Positions 1-5,554 of a DNA stretch of 7,143 nt are shown here, one piece after another. This stretch comes from Lachnospiraceae bacterium (GTDB lineage: Bacteria > Bacillota > Clostridia > Lachnospirales > Lachnospiraceae). The DNA is taken from assembly GCA_009774235.1 (NCBI GenBank), contig VSNJ01000190.1:1-7143 (forward strand), read 5' to 3'. The translations under genes were made by a program, and so were the position numbers. The notes below the pieces were generated by a model. The model searched no databases and was not told where the DNA came from. It saw only the letters and a list, made by a program, of their open reading frames with translations. Within the stretch, counting starts at the first letter, position 1. The number at the start of each line of letters is the position of its first letter.

Positions 1-61
1 CTATATAATAGTATTGTGAGATTTAAACAATAAGTTTTGATAATTATAAATTTTTTTAATA

Positions 62-77
62 AATGTGCTGGCACATT
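62..77. promoter_or_regulatory. Perfect 7+2+7 inverted repeat upstream of the PocR-domain gene (possible operator)
   Basis: The sequence reads AATGTGC-TG-GCACATT, two perfectly complementary 7-base arms around a 2-base centre. Its right arm overlaps a TTGACT hexamer (76-81) that resembles a -35 box. No good -10 hexamer lies at the normal 16-18 base distance, so the promoter itself is not established. A TATAAT hexamer also sits at 4-9, but its -35 region would be outside the window. There is no T-run after the repeat, so it is not a terminator. A protein-binding site is the likeliest reading, and it is inferred from symmetry and position only. Confidence 0.4.
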
Positions 78-131
78 GACTTTAAGTACACATTTTAGCA
101 TGGAATATTACTATTATTAAATTGTGAGGAT

Positions 132-136
132 GGAGG
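132..136 (+). promoter_or_regulatory. Ribosome binding site that fixes the start of the PocR-domain gene
   Basis: GGAGG lies five bases before the ATG at 142. The in-frame upstream candidates, GTG at 124 and ATG at 130, have no comparable Shine-Dalgarno sequence, and the ATG at 130 lies directly against this site. The start at 142 is therefore preferred. Confidence 0.8.
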
Positions 137-141
137 ATTCT

Positions 142-927
142 ATGAATATAAGGGATTTTTTAGATTTAAGGCAATTACAAGAAATGCAGGATAAATTTTC
201 CGATGCAACAGGGCTTGCTGCTATAATAGTAGATGCCAAAGGCGAGAACGTTACCAAAGGAAGTAATTTTACAGATTTCTGTATGAAATATACCCGTGGT
301 TCTGAAGAAGGCAACCGCCGCTGTAATAAATGCAGCAGTGAAAATTCAGGTGTTTATTACTGTCATGCGGGACTGATGGAATTTTGTATTGATATTATGT
401 TAGGTAATGAAAAAGTTGGTGAAGTTATCGGAGGACAGGTACTTTCCCGTAAACCTGATGAAGATGCATTCCGTAAAACAGCCACTGATTTAGATATTGA
501 TTCTGACGCATACATAAATGCACTTAAAAAAGTGCCTGTAAGTAATGAAAAAAGTATTAAAGCAGCAGCAGAGCTCTTTGGTAAAATGGTTAATATGTTC
601 GTAAATATTGAATATTCACATAACAACAATGGCGGAAAACTTGGACAGCTCCAGGATGAAATAAACCATGCAACTAATGTTATCCAGAAGATTAATACTA
701 ATACAAGTTCACTTAAGTCAATAGCTAATAAACAAAAGATGCTTTCACTAAATGCTTCTATTGAAGCAGCAAGAAGTGGTGAAGCTGGTGTAGGGTTTGC
801 AGTAGTTGCAAAGAGTATGGGTGAATTATCTTCACAGTCCGCTACAATTTATGGTGATATTGAGAAATCTGTAATAGAAGTTACAGATTCAATAGAGAAA
901 CTTGCTGCTTTATTTGAAAATAGTTAA
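142..927 (+). CDS. Soluble PocR-domain sensor with a short methyl-accepting-chemotaxis-like signalling hairpin
   Basis: The product is 261 residues from the ATG chosen on its GGAGG site. Residues about 5-155 look like a PocR ligand-binding domain. They carry the cysteine cluster CNKC (Cys61, Cys64), then CHAG (Cys74, His75), and a GEVIGGQVL strand at 93-101. Residues about 165-260 form a helical segment that matches the tip of the chemoreceptor signalling domain: LNASIEAARSGE at 203-214 and GFAVVA at 218-223. No signal peptide or membrane helix is present, so it should be cytoplasmic. The signalling part is only about 95 residues, far shorter than in a normal chemoreceptor, with only a few heptads on each side of the tip. 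The usual EVR-type segment after GFAVVA is replaced by KSMGELS. PocR domains are known as small-molecule sensors; the ligand here is unknown. It may couple to CheA/CheW in trans or be a stand-alone oligomerising sensor. It is a single gene ending at a shared terminator. Confidence 0.85.
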   Translation: MNIRDFLDLRQLQEMQDKFSDATGLAAIIVDAKGENVTKGSNFTDFCMKYTRGSEEGNRRCNKCSSENSGVYYCHAGLMEFCIDIMLGNEKVGEVIGGQVLSRKPDEDAFRKTATDLDIDSDAYINALKKVPVSNEKSIKAAAELFGKMVNMFVNIEYSHNNNGGKLGQLQDEINHATNVIQKINTNTSSLKSIANKQKMLSLNASIEAARSGEAGVGFAVVAKSMGELSSQSATIYGDIEKSVIEVTDSIEKLAALFENS

Positions 928-963
928 GCTTATAACTCTTTTTTCATATATTTTTCTTTCATC

Positions 964-996
964 AAAAAGAGGAGTCTTTATAAGACTCCTCTTTTA
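964..996. terminator. Bidirectional intrinsic terminator between the convergent PocR-domain gene and hydG
   Basis: A perfect 14-bp stem pairs 965-978 with 982-995 around the 3-base loop TAT. The core is GAGGAGTCTT/AAGACTCCTC. It is flanked by an A-run on the left and a T-run on the right, so it gives a U-tract on either strand. It sits 37 bases after the plus-strand stop and about 45 bases beyond the hydG stop, which suits termination of both convergent transcripts. Confidence 0.93.
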
Positions 997-1039
997 TTAT
1001 ATTCAAAACGGATAAACTGGTGTTAATTCCAGGCACACA

Positions 1040-2458
1040 CTAGAAGCGGAAATCCCTTTTGCCTCCATTCATCTCTTTAAGATATTCCATAGCCTTATTT
1101 CTCACATTTTCATTTGGTACTGTAAGGATTTCCCTGGCTATAAGTTCTTCACCAATACGCTTTGTATCCTCTGCTGCATAATCCTCAAGATATTCTTTAA
1201 GTGTCATAAGTGCATTTGGCTGGCAGCAGTTTACAATCTGTCCGCTTTTCAAAAGTGACATAAATCTGTCGCCTGTCCTGCCTGCCCTGTAACACGCTGT
1301 ACAAAAACTAGGTATATAACCAAGCTCCATAAGCCATTTTACCACTTCATCAAGTGTACGTGTATCACTTACATCAAACTGGGCAGAACTGTCATCCCTT
1401 ACAGGCTCTACATATCCACCAACACTTGTACGTGATCCTCCGCTTATCTGGGAAATACCAAGTTTAAGCACTTTTTCCCTTGTCTGCTGTGATTCCCTTG
1501 TAGATATAATCATGCCTGTATATGGAACTGCAATCCTTATTATTGCCACAATCTTCTCAAATATATCATCTGGGACAGCATTGTCAAAGTCTGCTGTATC
1601 TATATCATCTGCCGGGCATACCCTTGGAACACTTATTGTATGCGGGCCTACACCATGTACAGCTTCCAGGTGCTCTGCGTGCATAAGTATTCCTACAAGC
1701 TCATAACGGTACATCTCAAGTCCAAAGAGCACACCAATGCCAACATCATCAATTCCGCCTTCCATTGCCCTGTCCATGGCCTCTGTATGGTATGCATAAT
1801 CGTGCTTAGGTCCTGTAGGATGGAGTTCTTCATAAGCCTTCTTATTATATGTTTCCTGGAAAAGAATATATGTACCAATACCTGCATCTTTAAGCTTTGT
1901 ATAATTTTCTACAGTAGTAGCAGCAATATTTACATTAACACGGCGTATTGCACCATTTTTATGTTTAATACTATAAATAGTTTCTATGCTTTCAAGAATA
2001 TAATCAAGCGGGTTATTTACAGGGTCTTCCCCTGACTCTATTGCAAGCCTTTTATGCCCCATATCCTGCAGTGCAATTACTTCATTCCTAATCTCCTCTT
2101 GTGTAAGCTTTTTCCTTGGTATATGTTTATTTTTATAATGGTATGGACAATATGTACATCCATTTACACAATAGTTTGAAAGATACAGCGGAGCAAACAT
2201 TACAATTCTTCTTCCGTAGAATTTTTCCTTAATTTCCACTGCAAGCTTTTTTATTTCCTCATTAATCTCTGGAATTTCACATTCAAGTAAAACTGCTGCC
2301 TCTTTATGCGAAATACCCTTTGCTTTCTTTGCTTTCTCTAAGATTTCTTTGGCAAGCGCCATATTATTCTTGTTTTTCCCAGCATAACTAAGACACTCCA
2401 AGATTTCTTCATTATTAATAAACTCTTCTGCTTTCATTGAATTTGGATTATAACCCAT
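1040..2458 (-). CDS. hydG: [FeFe]-hydrogenase H-cluster maturase HydG (radical SAM tyrosine lyase)
   Basis: HydG cleaves tyrosine with radical SAM chemistry to p-cresol and dehydroglycine, and yields CO and cyanide on iron for the H-cluster of [FeFe] hydrogenase. The radical SAM motif CX3CX2C is at Cys97, Cys101 and Cys104 (CVNGCTYC). The diagnostic C-terminal second-cluster motif CX2CX22C is at Cys386, Cys389 and Cys412, inside the stretches CTACYRAGRTGDRFM and CCQPNA. The segment GVGPHTISVPR is at 269-279. The C-terminal motif separates it from ThiH, the related thiamine-pathway tyrosine lyase. An open frame continues upstream to a TTG at 2512. I chose the ATG at 2458 because AAGGAGA lies just upstream and the resulting 472 residues fit the usual HydG length. 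It is transcribed alone from its own promoter and ends at the shared terminator. hydE, hydF and hydrogenase genes are not in the window. Confidence 0.95.
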   Translation of the reverse strand: MGYNPNSMKAEEFINNEEILECLSYAGKNKNNMALAKEILEKAKKAKGISHKEAAVLLECEIPEINEEIKKLAVEIKEKFYGRRIVMFAPLYLSNYCVNGCTYCPYHYKNKHIPRKKLTQEEIRNEVIALQDMGHKRLAIESGEDPVNNPLDYILESIETIYSIKHKNGAIRRVNVNIAATTVENYTKLKDAGIGTYILFQETYNKKAYEELHPTGPKHDYAYHTEAMDRAMEGGIDDVGIGVLFGLEMYRYELVGILMHAEHLEAVHGVGPHTISVPRVCPADDIDTADFDNAVPDDIFEKIVAIIRIAVPYTGMIISTRESQQTREKVLKLGISQISGGSRTSVGGYVEPVRDDSSAQFDVSDTRTLDEVVKWLMELGYIPSFCTACYRAGRTGDRFMSLLKSGQIVNCCQPNALMTLKEYLEDYAAEDTKRIGEELIAREILTVPNENVRNKAMEYLKEMNGGKRDFRF

Positions 2459-2467
2459 TTTATTACA

Positions 2468-2474
2468 TCTCCTT
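2468..2474 (-). promoter_or_regulatory. Ribosome binding site deciding the hydG start
   Basis: On the minus strand AAGGAGA lies nine bases before the ATG at 2458. The longer alternative, TTG at 2512, is preceded by AT-rich sequence without any Shine-Dalgarno match. It would begin only about 10 bases from the predicted transcript start. Confidence 0.75.
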
Positions 2475-2529
2475 ACCAATTCTTCCAAATATGCCAGACT
2501 CCTGTATTTCAAAATACTACAGGTAATAT

Positions 2530-2556
2530 ATTATAACATATAATTAATTTTTTCAA
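2530..2556 (-). promoter_or_regulatory. Predicted hydG promoter (extended -10)
   Basis: Read on the minus strand, TGTTATAAT occupies 2538-2530: a perfect TATAAT with the TG of an extended -10 element. A TTGAAA hexamer at 2556-2551 is a possible -35 box, but the spacer of 15 bases is short. The extended -10 may make it less important. Transcription would start near 2523 and give a leader of about 65 bases before the ATG. Confidence 0.6.
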
Positions 2557-2609
2557 TAATCTTTTTAAAACTATTACACAAATTATGTAACTCTGGCAAT
2601 TCCAAAATT

Positions 2610-2819
2610 TTACCAATCAAGGTTTAAAACAAAATAATCCTTTTCCAGAAATGTTTCAAGCAGATGTAATGTTGTTGTCTTTCCATACTGCCTGGCATGG
2701 TTAATTGTAAAATATTGTCCTTTATCAACCATAGACTTTATTATTTCAAGCCCCGGTGTGATATCAGCCATATAATGTATATCTGGATTGCAGCTAGCAT
2801 TTATATTAAATGTTTTCAT
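2610..2819 (-). pseudogene. Truncated N-terminal remnant of an RQYGKTT-type AAA-ATPase/PD-(D/E)XK nuclease family gene
   Basis: The 69-codon frame starts at an ATG preceded by GGGAG ten bases away. It encodes the opening of a family common in Clostridia and Bacteroidetes, annotated as AAA-ATPase-like with a C-terminal nuclease domain. Recognisable pieces are MKTFNI at the start, HYMADI at 15-20, and the Walker A-like segment ARQYGKTTT at about 42-50. The frame stops right after the next strand (VLNLDW). Full-length members run to roughly 500 residues. I see no continuation in the AT-rich 90 bases between the stop and the hydG promoter, so the rest was probably lost by deletion. An in-frame ATG at 2861 is possible but has no ribosome site. 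The preserved start signal and open frame leave a slight chance that the short peptide is made, but it lacks Walker B and any nuclease part. Confidence 0.75.
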
Positions 2820-2859
2820 TAATAAAAAACTCCCTTCTATCATTAACGGCATATTTCCC

Positions 2860-2868
2860 AATATAACA
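2860..2868 (-). promoter_or_regulatory. Candidate extended -10 promoter of the ATPase remnant
   Basis: The minus strand reads TGT-TATATT at 2868-2860, a TG-extended -10 element about 40 bases before the ATG at 2819. No convincing -35 hexamer stands at the normal distance, so the call is weak. If real, it is the leftover promoter of the once-intact gene. Confidence 0.3.
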
Positions 2869-2872
2869 CATC

Positions 2873-2911
2873 AAGCTGCCAGCAGGGAAAATACCCCACT
2901 GTCAGCTTTTT
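2873..2911. terminator. Terminator-like hairpin downstream of the GH94 gene
   Basis: The outer arms AAGCTG (2873-2878) and CAGCTT (2903-2908) pair. They are continued by CAG/CTG and GGG/CCC pairs, with small mismatches between, around an AAAATA loop. A TTTTT run follows on the plus strand only. On the minus strand, where the GH94 gene at 2985 would need it, the stem is followed by GATGTG rather than a U-tract. It lies about 75 bases past the GH94 stop and may end that transcript imperfectly, or stop transcription coming from the plus side. No other terminator for the GH94 gene is evident. Confidence 0.45.
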
Positions 2912-2984
2912 AATTTAACTTCATTAAGCAAGTAACCAATGCCTGCTTGCAAGAATTGCGGATTGCGGATATCCACTTGACTAA

Positions 2985-5381
2985 TTACATCACCATGCGC
3001 ACTTCTGTTACATCAGACATTTTATCTGCTGGAATATAATTATCATCCTGTTTCTCACTATTAATATAAAATTCCTTATAGCCAGATTCTGCACCATCTG
3101 GATTTTCAACTTTAATTATAAGCTTCTTGCCACGGAAGTTCTTCTCAATTGTAAACTCTTTCCAGTCACTTGGAACAGAAGGTGCAATACGCAGTCCATC
3201 TATATCAGGACGCATGCCACATATTCCTTCTACACATCCTACCATACATGTTGAAGCTGTACCTGTAAGCCAGTGTACATGTGAACGTCCATGGAAAGGA
3301 CTCTCATTGCCTTCTGTGTACTGTCCATGTACATATGGCTCAAGCTTACGTATCTCTGCTTTGTCATTCTGGGAAGATGGTGAACTCTCTTCAAAATACA
3401 TAAATGCCTTATTGCCATGTCCCATAAGTGCCTCTGCCAAAATCAGCCAGCCCTGTGTCTGTGAAAAAATACCACCATTTTCCTTAGTTGAAGGAGGGAA
3501 CAGTGCAGCAAGTGCACCATCAAAATAATGGTCTACATAAGAAGGAGCCATAACCCTTGCACCATATGCTGTGTTTAATTCCCTTTCTACAGAAGCCATT
3601 GCAAGCTCTGCCTGTTCATCTGTAGCAAGACCTGATATAACAGCCCATGTCTGTGGATTTAACCACATACTTGCTTCTGGGTCTTTCTTTGAGCCAATAA
3701 GTTCACCTGTTTCCTTAAAGCCACGGTTAAAACGGTCACCTTCCCACCATAAACTGTTAATCTTATCACCAATTTCTTTCTGCGTCTTGTCAAGATATAC
3801 TATATATTCTGTATCAGATTTCTTTTCAGCAAACTTACGCATAATTGTAAATGCATAATACAACTGTAACGCAACAAATGAAGACTCTCCTTGTGCACCA
3901 AGGCGCAGGCAGTCATTCCAGTCCGCATGGAGACCTGCTGGCAGTCCATGTGGACCAAGATGCTCCATTGAGAAATTAATTGCCCTCTTAAGATGCTCAT
4001 AAACTGTTGCTTTCTCTGGCTTATTAGACCATAAAATCTCTTCATCAATAAACCCAATATTTCCTGTTTCTGCTATATACTTAAATACTGTAGGGAATAA
4101 CCATAAAGCATCATCTGCACGGTATGCAGGATGCCCTGTTTCACGTACATAAAAATCATCGTCTGGTGTCCCTTCATGCCCTGCATTGTGGTCAAACTTA
4201 ACAAGAGGAAGACCACCACCATTGTCAACCTGTGCAGAAAGCATAAAACGTATTTTATCAAGTGCTGCTTCTGGGTCAGTGTGTATTACACCCTGTATAT
4301 CCTGTACAGTATCACGGTAGCCATAACCATTACGTTCACCACAATAAATAAATGAAGCTGCCCTTGACCATGTAAATGTAAGGAAACACTGGTAAGCATT
4401 CCATGTATTTACCATGCTGTTAAATGCTGCGCTAGGTGTATTAATCTTAAAGTTATCAAGCTTTGCATGCCAGTAATTTTTTAACTCATCTATTTCTTTA
4501 TCACAAACTGTTACATCTTCGTATGCTGCAATAATTTTATCTGCATCAGATTCTTTATATTTGCCAAGTAAAAATGTCATGGTCTTTGTTTCGCCTGGTG
4601 CAAGTTCAAGTGCAGTATGCAGTGCACCACAACTGTTTTCATTATAATTACATACACCATCACACTTTCCACGTTCTACAGCAACTGGGTTTCCATAACT
4701 GTGGTACATTCCAATAAATGCTTCCTTATCACCATTGTAAGAAGCCACTGGCTGTCCTGCAAGCCCAAAGAACCTTTCATTGCCATTGCTTCCATCAGCA
4801 CCTTTGTACCAGTTTAAATTAATCTGCTGGTAAATCTTATTCTTGCGGAAACTTGTGTTAGAAGTACAAAGTGTATACTGCAGGTTCACCTGGTCCTGGT
4901 TATAATTATCGTCATTAGACAATTCTGCATAACCAAATACAGAAACTTTCCTTGGCTTATCTGTAGGATTTGTAACTTTTACACACCATACTTCATATAC
5001 TTTATTTAAAGGAACATAATAGTTAACTTCTGACTTTATGCCTGCATACTCTGTAAACATATTTGTATAAGCAGTACCATGGTGTACTTCACTCTTATAT
5101 TTATCTAAATCCTTTCCAACAGGCTGCCATGAAGCCGACCAGAAATCACCAGTTTCATCATCCCTCAAATATATATAACGTCCTGGTGTATCATCACTGT
5201 TAAAATGGTAACGAAGTATACGCCCATTAGCACCACTTTTTACAAAACTATACCCGCCTGCATTATTAGAAATAATTGCACCATATTCAGGTGAACCAAG
5301 GTAATTACACCATGGGGCAGGTGTATCAGGTCTTGTAATAACGTACTCCCTGTTGTTTTCATCAAAGTAACCAAAATTCAT
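2985..5381 (-). CDS. GH94 family disaccharide phosphorylase (cellobiose/chitobiose/cellobionate-type; substrate unresolved)
   Basis: This enzyme should reversibly cleave a beta-linked disaccharide with phosphate, inverting the anomer to give an alpha-sugar 1-phosphate in the cytoplasm. The 798 residues match the usual length of about 790-810. The N-terminal beta-sandwich opens with FGYFD and EYVITRPD, as in cellobiose and chitobiose phosphorylases. The linker and (alpha/alpha)6 barrel follow from about 300. The general acid is Asp490 in ADWNDC (486-491). GYRDTVQD (354-361) forms part of the donor site. Arg340 and Thr706-Gly707 (WLTGT) fit the known phosphate-site residues. The histidine expected after ENGGIF, however, is Gln641 (FSQTQGW). 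Several stretches recall chitobiose phosphorylase (GDFWSASWQP; GESS soon after the acid), while NDKAEI at 672-677 may recall cellobionate phosphorylases. There is no signal peptide. Start: the ATG at 5381 follows AAGGAGG, whereas the in-frame ATG at 5405 lies before that site. It has its own promoter and operator-like site. Confidence 0.88.
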   Translation of the reverse strand: MNFGYFDENNREYVITRPDTPAPWCNYLGSPEYGAIISNNAGGYSFVKSGANGRILRYHFNSDDTPGRYIYLRDDETGDFWSASWQPVGKDLDKYKSEVHHGTAYTNMFTEYAGIKSEVNYYVPLNKVYEVWCVKVTNPTDKPRKVSVFGYAELSNDDNYNQDQVNLQYTLCTSNTSFRKNKIYQQINLNWYKGADGSNGNERFFGLAGQPVASYNGDKEAFIGMYHSYGNPVAVERGKCDGVCNYNENSCGALHTALELAPGETKTMTFLLGKYKESDADKIIAAYEDVTVCDKEIDELKNYWHAKLDNFKINTPSAAFNSMVNTWNAYQCFLTFTWSRAASFIYCGERNGYGYRDTVQDIQGVIHTDPEAALDKIRFMLSAQVDNGGGLPLVKFDHNAGHEGTPDDDFYVRETGHPAYRADDALWLFPTVFKYIAETGNIGFIDEEILWSNKPEKATVYEHLKRAINFSMEHLGPHGLPAGLHADWNDCLRLGAQGESSFVALQLYYAFTIMRKFAEKKSDTEYIVYLDKTQKEIGDKINSLWWEGDRFNRGFKETGELIGSKKDPEASMWLNPQTWAVISGLATDEQAELAMASVERELNTAYGARVMAPSYVDHYFDGALAALFPPSTKENGGIFSQTQGWLILAEALMGHGNKAFMYFEESSPSSQNDKAEIRKLEPYVHGQYTEGNESPFHGRSHVHWLTGTASTCMVGCVEGICGMRPDIDGLRIAPSVPSDWKEFTIEKNFRGKKLIIKVENPDGAESGYKEFYINSEKQDDNYIPADKMSDVTEVRMVM

Positions 5382-5389
5382 TATATTAT

Positions 5390-5396
5390 CCTCCTT
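5390..5396 (-). promoter_or_regulatory. Ribosome binding site deciding the GH94 start
   Basis: AAGGAGG on the minus strand lies eight bases before the ATG at 5381, an optimal arrangement. The upstream in-frame ATG at 5405 would place this site inside the coding region, so the shorter protein of 798 residues is preferred. Confidence 0.9.
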
Positions 5397-5463
5397 AAAA
5401 TACATTAATATCTATATGCTACGTATAACCACACAAGTCTGTTATCCCCCTAAATCTTTTTCT

Positions 5464-5492
5464 ATTATATGATAACTGTTACCATGGTTCAA
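5464..5492 (-). promoter_or_regulatory. Sigma-A type promoter of the GH94 gene
   Basis: On the minus strand TTGAAC (5492-5487) is followed after exactly 17 bases by a perfect TATAAT (5469-5464). Transcription would start near 5457 and leave a leader of about 75 bases before the ATG at 5381. This lets the GH94 gene be expressed separately from galT, which ends 62 bases upstream of the -35 box. Confidence 0.85.
5469..5485. promoter_or_regulatory. Operator-like 17-bp palindrome inside the GH94 promoter spacer
   Basis: The plus strand reads ATGATAAC-T-GTTACCAT. The 8-base arms are complementary at seven of eight positions around a single central base. The palindrome fills nearly the whole 17-base spacer and touches the first base of the -10 box. 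A regulator bound here would block RNA polymerase, so repression relieved by a sugar ligand is the natural reading. GntR- or LacI-type regulators are possible owners; the sequence does not decide. No regulator gene is in the window, and I found no second full copy of the motif. Confidence 0.7.
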
Positions 5493-5532
5493 CAACATTT
5501 ATTACATTTTATAACACTATTTTGATGTATTA

Positions 5533-5553
5533 ATATAAAACTGCCTTTTATAT
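5533..5553. other. AT-only inverted repeat just after the galT stop
   Basis: ATATAAAA (5533-5540) and TTTTATAT (5546-5553) are perfect complements around the loop CTGCC, starting two bases beyond the galT stop codon. All eight pairs are A-T, so the hairpin is weak and not a typical intrinsic terminator. It could slow polymerase or protect the 3' end. Some read-through from galT into the GH94 gene is therefore possible. Confidence 0.3.
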
Positions 5554-5554
5554 A

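Noticed and set aside
76..116. A sigma-28 (flagellar/chemotaxis) promoter before the PocR-domain gene
   Set aside because: Only a loose GC-AT-rich resemblance (GCATGGAATAT) with no proper TAAA/GCCGATAT match.
363..629. Minus-strand 88-codon frame opposite the PocR-domain gene
   Set aside because: It is a shadow of the real gene, which has clear domain motifs. It has no ribosome site and no recognisable protein features.
1017..1034. Small CTGG/CCAG hairpin between the hydG stop and the shared terminator
   Set aside because: Only four base pairs and no T-run; the 14-bp stem at 965-995 explains termination.
1640..2035. Plus-strand 131-codon frame inside hydG
   Set aside because: It is antisense to the conserved HydG coding sequence. 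Its composition is rich in Cys and Ile as expected of a shadow frame, and it has no start signal.
1040..2458. ThiH (thiamine tyrosine lyase) as the identity of the radical SAM gene
   Set aside because: The C-terminal CX2CX22C motif and the CTACYRAGRTGD segment are HydG hallmarks absent from ThiH, and no thiamine genes are nearby.
2459..2512. TTG start at 2512 for hydG (490 residues)
   Set aside because: No Shine-Dalgarno sequence precedes it. The ATG at 2458 has one, and gives the family length of 472.
2946..2968. CTTGCAAG palindrome and tandem ATTGCGG repeat after the GH94 stop
   Set aside because: Very short and without T-run or known motif; not enough to claim a functional element.
3127..3528. 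Plus-strand 133-codon frame opposite the GH94 gene, and similar frames at 3571-3858 and 4131-4355
   Set aside because: They lie opposite conserved GH94 segments and look like complements of that coding sequence; no ribosome sites or known motifs.
5425..5450. ATAAC...GTTAT inverted pair in the GH94 leader as a second operator
   Set aside because: The arms are five bases with a long gap and do not match the spacer palindrome beyond TAACAG, so chance is likely in AT-rich DNA.
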